NCBI GenBank assembly: GCA_020444165.1
Contig: JAHLLK010000099.1
Location: forward strand, 1-16,119
Length of the DNA: 16,119 nt
Reading direction: 5' to 3'
Source of the DNA: Deltaproteobacteria bacterium
Lineage (GTDB): Bacteria; Desulfobacterota; Desulfarculia; Desulfarculales; Desulfarculaceae
Position 1 is the stretch's first letter. Each line of letters starts with the position of its first letter. The notes beneath the pieces are model-generated. The model worked only from the letters and a program-made list of their open reading frames with translations. It was not told where the DNA came from and did no database searches. Both the position numbers and the translations under genes were made by a program. This document shows positions 1 to 6,816 of the stretch, in pieces.

Positions 1-224
1 TGGGCCTGCCCCACCCCACCAAGGGCGAGTACTTGAAGGCCTTCGTGGTGCCCAAACGCGGCCAGACCATCGACCCCCAGGAGATCATCGACTACTGCAA
101 GGAGAACCTCACGCCGTACATGGTGCCCAAGGAGGTGGAGGTGCGCGACGACCTGCCGAAATCGATGATTGGGAAGGTGCTGAGGCGGAGTTTACGGGAG
201 GAGGAGATGAAGAAGAGGGGGTAG
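1..224 (+). CDS. Long-chain acyl-CoA synthetase (AMP-forming), C-terminal fragment
   Basis: The gene is cut by the window edge. The frame opens at base 3 and runs 73 codons to TAG at 222-224. The visible part is the mobile C-terminal domain of the ANL adenylate-forming superfamily: GLPHPTKGE near its start, then PYMVPKEVEVRDDLPKS, then GKVLRRSLREEE. The lysine of GKVLRR is at the place of the conserved A10 lysine that helps catalyse adenylation. GLPHP...KGE with DDLPKS...GKVLRR is typical of FadD-type long- or medium-chain fatty-acid CoA ligases, which activate fatty acids with ATP and CoA in the cytoplasm. Chain-length preference cannot be judged from this part. An internal TTG at 33 is not the start, because the frame is open and conserved upstream of it. 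An etfA fragment at the far end of the window fits a beta-oxidation lifestyle, but the two genes are not linked. Confidence 0.9.
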   Translation, partial: GLPHPTKGEYLKAFVVPKRGQTIDPQEIIDYCKENLTPYMVPKEVEVRDDLPKSMIGKVLRRSLREEEMKKRG

Positions 225-576
225 GTAGTTTTTGTGGCCCACGATCTCCGGTCAAAAACGCAAATTTGGAGCATGCTTGCAAAGTGATCAGCTTGAAGGT
301 TATATATTGTGATGCTGCAGATCTAGGCATTGCTGGTGCCATACTCCGTACAATCTAGTCTGAAAAATTTCTTTAACTGCCACAATATGGCAATTGAAAA
401 ATGGCTTCTGAGGTTTGGTGTATTCCGCCGTCCAAGCTAGCGCTGAAGAAAATTGACCTTGTACGGGAGTGCGAAATCGTAGATCAGTGCTTTGTGCGAT
501 GTCGCCCAATAGGTATTCTATCCCAGAGGTAAACTAAAGTGCCGCCGGTTCGAGGTGCGCTGAAAAGGCAAAACTC
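225..576. other. Intergenic, AT-rich, no gene recognised
   Basis: These 352 bases separate the acyl-CoA synthetase from the island genes. Base composition drops from GC-rich to AT-rich within the first tens of bases, so this may be the left edge of the transferred segment. No convincing coding frame, tRNA or intrinsic terminator was found. The 12-mer TTATATATTGTG at 300-311 recurs exactly at 4080-4091. A short inverted repeat (TGCCA/TGGCA around CAATA) lies near 379-393. AAAAGG a few bases before 577 can serve as a ribosome binding site for the next gene. I could not place a confident -35/-10 pair. Confidence 0.6.
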
Positions 577-1740
577 ATGGACGCGTTAAGAGATAGTCGT
601 ATTAATTGTGTTTCAGTCTTGACCACTATGAGTATCAATGACTACCTCGAGCTAGTTAAGAAGGCATATCGAGAGCGTGGGGGGATTGAAGGCCAACGTG
701 ATGCACTCAAATCCAGCACGGCCATTCGCATTAGAGAACGACTAATAGAGGACTTGATAAGGGGTGCTGTGATCCCTCCAATCGTGTCAGGAGTGATAGT
801 TGATTCTGAGGAATTGAATGAGATAGAGAAATTGACAACGGACGATTTTCACAAAATGATTTCTGATATAAATCCAGATAATATAACAATTATCGACGGC
901 ATGCAACGCACTACAGCCTTGATAAAAGCATGTGAGAGCGGAGCGTCTGAAGCACGGAAAATCCGCGTAGAATTTTGGATTGCCGAAAATACAAAGAGCC
1001 TAATCTACAGAATGCTGGTGTTGAACTCTGGACAAGTACCGTGGGATCTGCGGAGACAGGTTGAGGTGGTTTTTAGTGCGATGGTTCAAGAGATGAGAAC
1101 TGCGGTTCCTAATATAGAACTCCTCAAGCTTGACGATCAAAGGCGCCGGGGAGGTGCTGGTGGTCAGTTCCAAGCCGATCGTATAATCGAATTATTCCTT
1201 GTTTTCGGTGCTCGAAAGGCCACAGTTGACACGAAAGAACGCCTTGCTGATGAATTCATCCGTCTTGATTTTATTGAAGCGACAGGAAAAGAAGAATTTG
1301 TCGGCAAATTTTACCAGTCCGTTGATCTGCTAGGTAGGATCGATAAAGAATTTTCACGATATAAACCGGAAGTAGGCATGGGTGAAAGATTTAATCTGGG
1401 TAAGGATTTGTTTTCTAGTCAACCAGCTTGCATCGGGTTTGTTTTGGCAATTTCAAGACATGTACTTGGCCGCCCAGGTTTTGACCTTCCGCTAGAACAA
1501 CAGCAACAGCGCTGGGAAGGTCTAATCGCTGGAGCTGAGAGATTGGTGGCAAAGCTTCACAGTATGAATGAAGGGGAGATAGGCCAATTTCTAGACTTTA
1601 TTACACTAAACGAAGCAATTAGTAAAAGAGCCGGCAAGGTTGGTGAGTTTGAACGAGACTTCTTCCTTAAAGCTTTCCTGGCGCTAATTGAAGATGATTT
1701 TTCATTTCCGAGTATGACGCCATGCTGGAGGGCGTATTAG
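577..1740 (+). CDS. DGQR-motif (ParB/DndB/DUF262-like) protein, first gene of a putative defence pair
   Basis: A 387-residue protein of unestablished function. The key feature is IIDGMQRTTAL at residues 105-115, a variant of the D-G-x-x-R (DGQR/DGQHR) signature of ParB/sulfiredoxin-fold proteins such as DndB and the DUF262 domain of GmrS/GmrD. It is preceded by RIRERLIEDLIRGAVIPPIV (51-70), the usual 'ports of entry' helix plus PPI segment. It is followed by LNSGQVPWDLRRQ (149-161), matching the N-x-G-Q element after the DGQR loop. The rest (about 170-387) is mostly helical and unassigned. No membrane segment or signal peptide is seen. ATG at 577 has AAAAGG about 10 bases upstream. A second ATG at residue 18 lacks such a site. 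The stop lies inside the next gene, so the two are probably translationally coupled. The strongly AT-rich composition suggests acquisition. A sensor or NTP-dependent regulatory role is inference only. Confidence 0.75.
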   Translation: MDALRDSRINCVSVLTTMSINDYLELVKKAYRERGGIEGQRDALKSSTAIRIRERLIEDLIRGAVIPPIVSGVIVDSEELNEIEKLTTDDFHKMISDINPDNITIIDGMQRTTALIKACESGASEARKIRVEFWIAENTKSLIYRMLVLNSGQVPWDLRRQVEVVFSAMVQEMRTAVPNIELLKLDDQRRRGGAGGQFQADRIIELFLVFGARKATVDTKERLADEFIRLDFIEATGKEEFVGKFYQSVDLLGRIDKEFSRYKPEVGMGERFNLGKDLFSSQPACIGFVLAISRHVLGRPGFDLPLEQQQQRWEGLIAGAERLVAKLHSMNEGEIGQFLDFITLNEAISKRAGKVGEFERDFFLKAFLALIEDDFSFPSMTPCWRAY

Positions 1741-2813
1741 TTTTGTCTAGAAACATGATAGAGGCTAATGGCAAGATATTTTCAGCACTTGTTAATTTTG
1801 TGTCTGAGGGAGAGCCGCGAATAAATCTGGCTGATAACCCCCGTTTTATCAAGAGTAACCAGCGAGATAAAGAAATAATTAAGCGCTTTAGAATTCTAAA
1901 AAGTGAAAAGATTGCGCGGCTGATTCGGGTGGCGATAGGGAAATTGGACGAGGAAAACAGCTATATGATTGTTGTTGGCCCAAAAATCGCTAAAAATAGT
2001 ATTGGTGAAATATTTGAATTTGTTCCAATGAATGCGGGATGGTTCACCGTTATAATTTCAGAAATGAGCGTTGATATCGCCACGGATACCAGCGGATATG
2101 CGGTGGCAGACGTACTAAGAGATAGGCATAAAAACGCATCAAGTCTCTATGACGGGCATGACTTTTCAGAAATTTCAGAATTTTTCATGCCTGTTTCTGT
2201 ATTCGTCATTCCGTCGAGTGGGCCACTTAAGGATTGTGGTCTCCATCGTATTGCTGGTATTTTTCTTTGTGCAAAAAAAGAATTGTTGAATTTAGATATT
2301 CCTCCAGATCTTATTAATGAATTTGAAAAGCTATTTCTTGAGGGTCCCGATAATCTTCCATTCGAAGAGTTGCTAAATAGTTTGACGTCGTTGCGATGGA
2401 AAGACGCGTATTTAGATGTGTATCGATGCTTAGAGCGAATATTTCCCTATTCTTATATGCGTTCTCTGAGAAACAAAGTAGAAACAATAAAACCCATCGA
2501 CGAGATGATTGGCATAGTAGAAGATGTGTTAGGTTGGCGCGTGAGTGAAAATTCGGCGATAGCTACAATTTTAACCGATTGTGACCCTGTGGAAAAACAA
2601 TTATTCCTCAATGTTAAGAAGCACTTATACGGCCAACAAGAAGGACCAATCGGGGTGGAGCTAATATATAAAATTCGCAATTCCATTGTTCATCATAGAA
2701 TTAGAGAAGAGAATATTCATAAAAGATTGAGAGCGGAAGATTGGGTTTCGCTTGTAAGGGGATTGCTTAGCGTTGTGAAGAAGCAGTACCTTGAATATGG
2801 TGGTGCCGTTTAA
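1722..2813 (+). CDS. Protein with C-terminal HEPN-like domain (RX4H), putative RNase effector
   Basis: A 363-residue protein not assigned to a named family. IYKIRNSIVHHR at 315-326 contains R319-N-S-I-V-H324, the R-x4-H catalytic signature of HEPN ribonucleases, with a second histidine directly after, as in many RN..VHH HEPN proteins. Before it, RWKDAYLDVYRCLERIFPY (225-243) resembles the first helix of large abortive-infection HEPN domains. Residues 1-210 have no motif I can name. No signal peptide or membrane span is seen. The start ATG at 1722 overlaps the previous gene by 19 bases, and no good ribosome binding site precedes it, so coupling is likely. An alternative ATG at 1755 gives 352 residues and no overlap. 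Composition is as AT-rich as its partner's. HEPN proteins of this kind act in toxin-antitoxin and phage-defence systems. The effector role here is inferred from that motif and the gene pairing. Confidence 0.75.
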   Translation: MLEGVLVLSRNMIEANGKIFSALVNFVSEGEPRINLADNPRFIKSNQRDKEIIKRFRILKSEKIARLIRVAIGKLDEENSYMIVVGPKIAKNSIGEIFEFVPMNAGWFTVIISEMSVDIATDTSGYAVADVLRDRHKNASSLYDGHDFSEISEFFMPVSVFVIPSSGPLKDCGLHRIAGIFLCAKKELLNLDIPPDLINEFEKLFLEGPDNLPFEELLNSLTSLRWKDAYLDVYRCLERIFPYSYMRSLRNKVETIKPIDEMIGIVEDVLGWRVSENSAIATILTDCDPVEKQLFLNVKKHLYGQQEGPIGVELIYKIRNSIVHHRIREENIHKRLRAEDWVSLVRGLLSVVKKQYLEYGGAV

Positions 2814-2885
2814 CTGCGCAACTTGAACAATCTCGCAAATACATTCGGAAAACGGGGGGTGTAAGTAATTTCGTCGATAACTTCA

Positions 2886-3173
2886 CTAAATCTCTCTGCC
2901 CGGTAATCCTGCCCGCTGATTCCTCCCACACTTCAAATTCCAATACGCCCACGACCTCTTATCAAACACCCCTGGCGGTGGATTCTCCAAAACCTCGCAA
3001 AAATCCTTTTCCTCAACAATTCCCCGCAGCGCCAGAATATCCTCCACCGTCCCGTAGGTCATGACATGGGCCAGGAAATGCACCGGATCGGCCAAGGCTT
3101 CCTCGGGCTCCTTGAACCACACCACCCGGCGGGCCACGTTCAGAACCTCCGGCGTATGCGGTAGCGGCTTCAT
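2886..3173 (-). CDS. Small partner protein of the AbiEii-type nucleotidyltransferase
   Basis: A 95-residue protein beginning MKPLPHTPEVLNVARRVVWF. It continues with LADPVHFLAHVMTYGTVED (28-46), PPPGVFDKRSWAYWNLKCG (65-83) and a short basic tail. This layout (VVWF..PEEALADP..FLA..MTYGT.ED, then a closing RSWAYWNLK) belongs to a widespread small family usually found next to AbiEii/AbiGii-type nucleotidyltransferases, and it appears full length. I recall no established biochemical role. By analogy with AbiE it could be the antitoxin or a specificity partner. Its ATG lies two bases after the stop of the nucleotidyltransferase gene, so the two are almost certainly cotranscribed and translationally coupled. 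Composition is GC-rich, unlike the adjacent island genes, so the two toxin-like modules probably arrived separately. It converges with the HEPN gene across a 72-base gap that shows no clear terminator. Confidence 0.8.
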   Translation of the reverse strand: MKPLPHTPEVLNVARRVVWFKEPEEALADPVHFLAHVMTYGTVEDILALRGIVEEKDFCEVLENPPPGVFDKRSWAYWNLKCGRNQRAGLPGREI

Positions 3174-3175
3174 GG

Positions 3176-3844
3176 CTAGGCCTCAGCATCTCCGGCGCGG
3201 GGCGCAAAAGGTTTCAGCAAGGGCAGCCCGGCCAAATCAACCGCCGCCACGGCGGCGGACAGCCGCTCGCGGACCTCGACCGGCACCTGGGGAACGTCAT
3301 CGAAATAGCTCAGCGCTTTCAAGGTTATTACGGGATTGAAACTGCGGCCGTAAACCACCTTGCCCGCGGCCAGGGCTGTGGGCAAGTCGATGCCGTGCGC
3401 CAGGAGGGCCGCGAAGTCCAGGTAATCCTTGGCCTCGGCCCGCTTCTGCACCACCGCGGCCTTGGTCCCGGCCAAGTCCAGGAGGGAAGCCACGCGCAGA
3501 TGGTTCCCCTCGGCCAGATCGGGCTCCTCCACCAAACCCAAGCCCAAATCCCCGAAAAAGGAAACCAAGACCGGGCCGTCCCGCTCCACCCGGCAGGTGA
3601 GGGTATGGGGTTCCATCTGCACGGTTTCCGCGTTGCGCAAAAAAGTTATGTCGTGTTGGAGTCGTTGGGGATCGAAGCCACGGTTGGTGAAAAAGTCAAA
3701 GTCCACTGAGGTCCGATGACCAAGTCGCAAGGCCAGGGCGGTCCCTCCGTACAGCGTAAAATAACCCGGGATTTGCGCCAATTCGGGCCAGAGCCGCTGC
3801 TGGGGCTTGGGGAGCGCGGCGAGATTTGGTGATAAGCGCTTCAT
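3176..3844 (-). CDS. AbiEii/AbiGii-type nucleotidyltransferase (toxin-like)
   Basis: A 222-residue member of the DNA polymerase beta-like nucleotidyltransferase superfamily (AbiEii/AbiGii/MenT group). Residues 31-51, beginning LYGGTALALRLGHRTSVDF, hold the glycine-rich GG motif (33-34) and the S-x-D-x-D metal-binding pair (D48, D50). Later motifs are VLVSFFGDL (92-100) and KRAEAKDYLDFAALL (134-148), the usual K/R-x-x-D helix of the family. In characterised AbiE-like systems such enzymes add nucleotides to RNA, for example tRNA acceptor ends, and cause growth arrest. The actual substrate here is unknown. The ATG at 3844 gives a sensible N-terminus, although the upstream GGGG is a weak ribosome binding site. 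It is the first gene of a two-gene operon with the 95-residue partner. In classical AbiE the antitoxin gene comes first, so the order here is reversed. No AbiEi winged-helix antitoxin is present. Confidence 0.88.
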   Translation of the reverse strand: MKRLSPNLAALPKPQQRLWPELAQIPGYFTLYGGTALALRLGHRTSVDFDFFTNRGFDPQRLQHDITFLRNAETVQMEPHTLTCRVERDGPVLVSFFGDLGLGLVEEPDLAEGNHLRVASLLDLAGTKAAVVQKRAEAKDYLDFAALLAHGIDLPTALAAGKVVYGRSFNPVITLKALSYFDDVPQVPVEVRERLSAAVAAVDLAGLPLLKPFAPRAGDAEA

Positions 3845-4043
3845 TCAATGACTTTACCCCAACCGCTGAACACGTTGCGCCAATTTTCCGGGCCACGACG
3901 CCAAGCCTCCGGCCGATACGGCATACCCCTTGCGGGGAAATTACCTGCTCCCCCTCCCTCCCAAACCCCCTGGACACCCGCCCATCCCGGCATGATCAGC
4001 CGACCAGGAACCTGTCGAATTAACACCCAAATGGCTGATGATC

Positions 4044-4092
4044 ACACAATACATGGGGACAATGAAAGTAGGTTAACACTTATATATTGTGT
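4044..4092. promoter_or_regulatory. Pair of imperfect NrdR-box-like sites
   Basis: Two 16-base sites, 4044-4059 (ACACAATACATGGGGA) and 4077-4092 (CACTTATATATTGTGT), each match 12 of 16 positions of the NrdR box I recall (acaCwAtATaTwGtgt). Their starts are 33 bases apart, close to three helical turns, which is the usual tandem arrangement. The second site has a perfect right half and an ACAC left half displaced by one base. The nearest ribonucleotide reductase gene (nrdJ) starts 4.5 kb away and points the same way on the - strand, so these sites would not control it. They may be a coincidence in an AT-rich stretch, or an operator for something else. Confidence 0.25.
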
Positions 4093-4105
4093 CCTCAGGG
4101 CCCGA

Positions 4106-4146
4106 TAAAAGATTTCTCCGGCCGGATCATGGTCCGCTCGGCCCGG
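4106..4146 (-). terminator. Possible intrinsic terminator of the chemoreceptor gene
   Basis: On the - strand, just past the chemoreceptor stop, GGCCG...GGA can pair with TCCGGCC around a CCATGA-containing loop. The stem is imperfect and has a bulge. It is followed about seven bases later by TTTT (AAAA at 4107-4110 on the + strand). The imperfect stem and the distance to the T run make this weak. Confidence 0.28.
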
Positions 4147-4153
4147 GGAGGCC

Positions 4154-5677
4154 TCACCTTGCCAGCGGAGAGGGCGCGGGCAGCTTGCGGGTAAAGTTCA
4201 GCCCTCCGGCGCCGGGGGCCTGTTTCGTCTCCTTGGCCTGGGCCTCTCCCTCCACCAAAACTGCCAGATCGTGCACCACCTGGTCCATGGCCACCGCTTG
4301 GGCGGAGAGTTCTTCGCTGGCCGCCGCGCCCTCCTCGGCATTGGACGCATTCTGTTGGGTCACCATATCGATCTGGCTCAAAGCCTGGCTCGCTTGGTCG
4401 ATACCCTGGGCCTGGTCGCTGGAAGCGGCGGCGATGTCGTGCACCAATTCGCCAACTTTGGCCGAACGTTCAGATATTTCGGAATATATCTGACTGGTGC
4501 GGCCCAGCAGCTCCGTGCCCTTGCGCACCCGGGCTTGGGTGCCCTCGATGAGCGAAGCGGTCTCCTTGGCCGCTTCGGCGGCGCGCTGGGCCAGATTGCG
4601 CACCTCTTCGGCCACCACGGAAAAGCCGGCCCCGGCTTCGCCGGCCCGCGCGGCCTCGACCGCGGCATTGAGGGCCAACAGGTTGGTCTGAAAAGCGATC
4701 TCGTCGATGGTCTTGATGATTTTGCCCGTCTCCTGGCCGGCGCTGCTGATCTCCCCCATGGACTGACTCAGCTCTCCCATGGCTTGGTTGGCCCGGTCCA
4801 CCGCCTGGTTCGCGTCCTGGGCCAGCCCGCTGGCCTGCTGGGCATTGTCGGCGTTCTTTTTGGTCATGGAGGTCAGTTCCTCCAGGGCGGCCGTGGTTTC
4901 CTCCAAACTGGCCGCTTGCTGGCTGGATCCGGCGGCCGCCTGCTGACTGCCCTTGGATATCTCCATGGCAGCCGTGGCCACCTGGGCCGCCCCTTCGGCC
5001 AGGCTCCTGACGCTACGGCGGATGGGCTTGGTGACGCCCCTGGTTATCAGAAGGGCGAGCAACCCGCCCAGGATGAGGGCCACCGCGGTCAACAACCCTA
5101 TGGTCAGGCGGGCGGAAGAAGCGCCGGATGCGGCGGACAAGGAGATGGCGCCGGCCTCTGTCTGGTTCAATTCCAGAAATTTGTCCACTTGCACCATGGC
5201 TGCTTGGGAACTCTTGACGACTTCGTCAGCCAGCGGGTCCCACACTTCCCGGGGCCGGTCCTCTTGGACGGCCTTGAACAAGGCTTGGCAAGCCGCCCCG
5301 AATTGATCATGGCTGGTGGCTATCGACTCCAGCAAGACCAGCCAGCCGCGATCCACCAACTCGCTATCGCCCTGGACTTTTTCTTGGGCCGCGGCCAAGG
5401 CCGTGTCCACCTCTTTTTCCAACTCGACATAGTTCTCGATAAACGCCTTATCTCGGTGCAGGGCGAATTGCGTGACCGCCAATTCCTGGCCGGTCAAAGC
5501 CGAATCTATTTTTCCTGCCAATTGGGTCAGAGAAATATGAATATTACTCAGGTCGGAAACCACTAATTGGACTTGGCCAATTACCCAAAAACCCACGGTC
5601 CCTACGGCACACAAAAAAATGAGGACAAGCCCGAAACCCAGGTACATCTTGCTGGATAGTTTGATTTTATTACGCAT
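4154..5677 (-). CDS. Methyl-accepting chemotaxis protein
   Basis: A 507-residue transmembrane chemoreceptor. Basic N-terminus, TM1 about 11-33, a roughly 155-residue extracytoplasmic segment that looks like a four-helix bundle, TM2 about 190-212, a short HAMP-like stretch starting [11 protein letters not shown] (212-222), then the cytoplasmic signalling hairpin. Its conserved tip reads [20 protein letters not shown] (322-341), followed by [20 protein letters not shown] (341-360), the part that contacts CheA and CheW. Candidate methylation helices are [13 protein letters not shown] (257-269) and [16 protein letters not shown] (446-461). The HAMP looks incomplete: after the first amphipathic helix the sequence passes straight into the methylation helix. 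The C-terminus lacks a CheR/CheB-tethering pentapeptide such as NWETF. The ATG at 5677 has GGGAG about 10 bases upstream. It is a lone receptor with no che genes nearby, and the ligand is unknown. Confidence 0.96.
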   Translation of the reverse strand: MRNKIKLSSKMYLGFGLVLIFLCAVGTVGFWVIGQVQLVVSDLSNIHISLTQLAGKIDSALTGQELAVTQFALHRDKAFIENYVELEKEVDTALAAAQEKVQGDSELVDRGWLVLLESIATSHDQFGAACQALFKAVQEDRPREVWDPLADEVVKSSQAAMVQVDKFLELNQTEAGAISLSAASGASSARLTIGLLTAVALILGGLLALLITRGVTKPIRRSVRSLAEGAAQVATAAMEISKGSQQAAAGSSQQAASLEETTAALEELTSMTKKNADNAQQASGLAQDANQAVDRANQAMGELSQSMGEISSAGQETGKIIKTIDEIAFQTNLLALNAAVEAARAGEAGAGFSVVAEEVRNLAQRAAEAAKETASLIEGTQARVRKGTELLGRTSQIYSEISERSAKVGELVHDIAAASSDQAQGIDQASQALSQIDMVTQQNASNAEEGAAASEELSAQAVAMDQVVHDLAVLVEGEAQAKETKQAPGAGGLNFTRKLPAPSPLAR

Positions 5678-5901
5678 GTTGTGACATCTCCCGGATTGCT
5701 GGACGTAGATTTGCTTGCGCTCCTTAAAACTTTATGCCAAAATACTATATTTTACTAGGCGTATATAACTATTATTTCACACTGACAGTGGTAAGGCTGC
5801 GATTTGGAGTCGGGGGAATCGTCTGACCGGGCGATATGGCGGGCGATTCAGAAGCCAGAAAAGGATCAGCAAATGTTACCCACGGTCCATTTCCTAACCA
5901 T
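5678..5901 (-). promoter_or_regulatory. Chemoreceptor upstream region with a sigma-28-like -35 element
   Basis: This 224-base gap holds the AT-rich promoter region of the chemoreceptor (about 5720-5785). On the - strand TAAAGTTT (5734-5727) equals the flagellar sigma-28 -35 consensus. Twelve bases later lies GCAAATCT (5714-5707), which matches only about half of the GCCGATAA -10 element. An odd palindrome CACTG-A-CAGTG lies at 5780-5790 and might be an operator. The assignment is tentative. Confidence 0.35.
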
Positions 5902-6435
5902 CTAACGCAACCGCCTCACTTCCACCACCTGGGGCACGCCATCCACCTTCATCTTGAACACGCTGCCCGAGGGGTAGATGGTCACGTGGGGATTGAAGCC
6001 GCTGGCCTCGCGGCGCTGGTTGTCGGTCTGCTGCCAGATCTGGCCGTTGGACAGTTGGAACACAGTGTTGCCGTTCCAGCCGTTGAAGGGCCCGGCGATG
6101 CGGGACTCCACGATGGTGTTGCTGCGGGAGTCGGGGAAGCGGCGGTAGTCCGAAGGGGGCACGGGAAAGGGCTCGCGGCCAGGGTAGGAGCCGGTGGTGT
6201 TGCGGGCCAGCCAGACCTCCAGGTTCCGCAACTCGCGCTCGCTCAGCTTGTCCAGGCCGCAGGCGTGGAACTCGGCCCGGCTCATGGCCCGGTCCAGGCG
6301 CAGCGGCTCGTTCCAGGCTCGGGCCGGGGTGGGCAGGGCCCAGGCCAGGGCCAAGCCGGCCAGGCAGAGCAGGGCGGCCAGGCCGCGGGTCGGGGTGGCG
6401 GGCTGCCGGCGGCGCAGGGTGAGGAAAGCGGCCAT
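5902..6435 (-). CDS. Small secreted protein of unknown function
   Basis: A 177-residue exported protein. The N-terminus has LRRRQPATPTR, then a hydrophobic core GLAALLCLAGLALAWAL and a signal peptidase site after PTPARA (about residue 40). The mature part begins WNEPLRLDRAMSRAEFHACG. Its second half carries FNGWNGNTVFQLSNGQIWQQ (about 117-136), followed by beta-rich sequence with P-x-V-x-I and a closing VRRLR. The WNGNTVF.L.NGQIW.Q pattern occurs in small conserved bacterial periplasmic proteins, but I know no function for it. The frame stays open for 51 codons upstream of this ATG. I chose ATG 6435 because GGGAGGA lies just before it and the signal peptide then starts correctly. It follows the Cys4 mini-protein gene by 128 bases on the same strand, with a GC-rich hairpin between them. 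Confidence 0.8.
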   Translation of the reverse strand: MAAFLTLRRRQPATPTRGLAALLCLAGLALAWALPTPARAWNEPLRLDRAMSRAEFHACGLDKLSERELRNLEVWLARNTTGSYPGREPFPVPPSDYRRFPDSRSNTIVESRIAGPFNGWNGNTVFQLSNGQIWQQTDNQRREASGFNPHVTIYPSGSVFKMKVDGVPQVVEVRRLR

Positions 6436-6542
6436 GGGGGTGTCCTCCCGGCCCGGACGCGGCGCGGAGGAAAAGGCCAAGCCTTCCCCTCCGCCCTGGC
6501 GAGCGGCATTTTGCGGATGGTTGGCGGGCGGCGGCCGGTCAG

Positions 6543-6561
6543 CCCCTGCCGCCGGCAGGGG
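6543..6561 (-). terminator. GC-rich hairpin after the SAP-like mini-gene
   Basis: CCCCTGCC and GGCAGGGG form a perfect 8-bp stem with a 3-base loop. It starts two bases beyond the stop of the mini-gene. No T run follows on the - strand, so it could be a weak terminator, a processing or stabilising hairpin, or chance. Confidence 0.35.
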
Positions 6562-6563
6562 AG

Positions 6564-6758
6564 TCAGTCGCCCACGCCCTCCTGGCAATCGCCCCAGAAC
6601 AGGCAGTCATTCTGGGCGCAGTCCACGATCTGCTCATAGCAGGGCTTGTGGCCCTCGGCAGACTGGATGGCCCGTACCAGATCGGCTTTCTTGAGGCGGC
6701 TGAATTTTTCCACCCCGAGTTTCTGCGCCATGTCTTTCAGATATTTCACGCTAGGCAT
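6564..6758 (-). CDS. SAP/Rho-N-like mini-protein with four C-terminal cysteines
   Basis: A 64-residue protein starting MPSVKYLKDMAQKLGVEKFS. Residues 4-36 (LKDMAQKLGV...LKKADLVRAIQSAEG) fit the helix-extended-helix SAP/Rho-N-terminal fold, which binds nucleic acid in larger proteins. After it come C40, C47, C52 and C58 (CYEQIVDCAQNDCLFWGDC), a spacing that could bind zinc or an iron-sulphur cluster. I recognise the combination (AEG..C...C....CLW..DC) as a small family common in deltaproteobacteria, but no role is established that I know of. The ATG at 6758 is preceded by GGGAGG with a 6-base spacer, so the longer open frame upstream is not used. It lies 58 bases after the nrdJ stop on the same strand and may be cotranscribed with it. 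A nucleic-acid or redox-linked role is possible but unproven. Confidence 0.8.
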   Translation of the reverse strand: MPSVKYLKDMAQKLGVEKFSRLKKADLVRAIQSAEGHKPCYEQIVDCAQNDCLFWGDCQEGVGD

Positions 6759-6816
6759 CGAAAACCTCCCATGCCTGTTGGGTCCTTGCAGGAGCCAGGC
6801 GGGCTGGCTACCAGGC

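Larger units (their letters stand above)
3845..4153. other. Intergenic between chemoreceptor end and nucleotidyltransferase start
   Basis: A 309-base gap with no coding frame I would defend. Its left part (3845-4010) is GC-rich and ordinary. The part from about 4015 to 4115 is AT-rich and carries the TTATATATTGTG repeat copy (4080-4091), an 8-base inverted pair ACACAATA/TATTGTGT (4044-4051, 4085-4092), and a possible terminator for the chemoreceptor (about 4106-4146). A promoter for the nucleotidyltransferase operon must lie here, but no convincing -35/-10 pair was found. Confidence 0.5.

Noticed and set aside
540..570. tRNA 3' fragment (GGTTCGA) as an island attachment site
   Set aside because: The bases around GGTTCGA do not pair as a T arm and no acceptor or CCA end follows.
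4271..5566. 431-codon + strand frame opposite the chemoreceptor
   Set aside because: Antisense of an unmistakable MCP; no start signal or recognisable domain.
5720..5745. Sigma-54 promoter before the chemoreceptor
   Set aside because: TTGGCATAAAGTTTTAA on the - strand has the -24 GG but no GC at -12.
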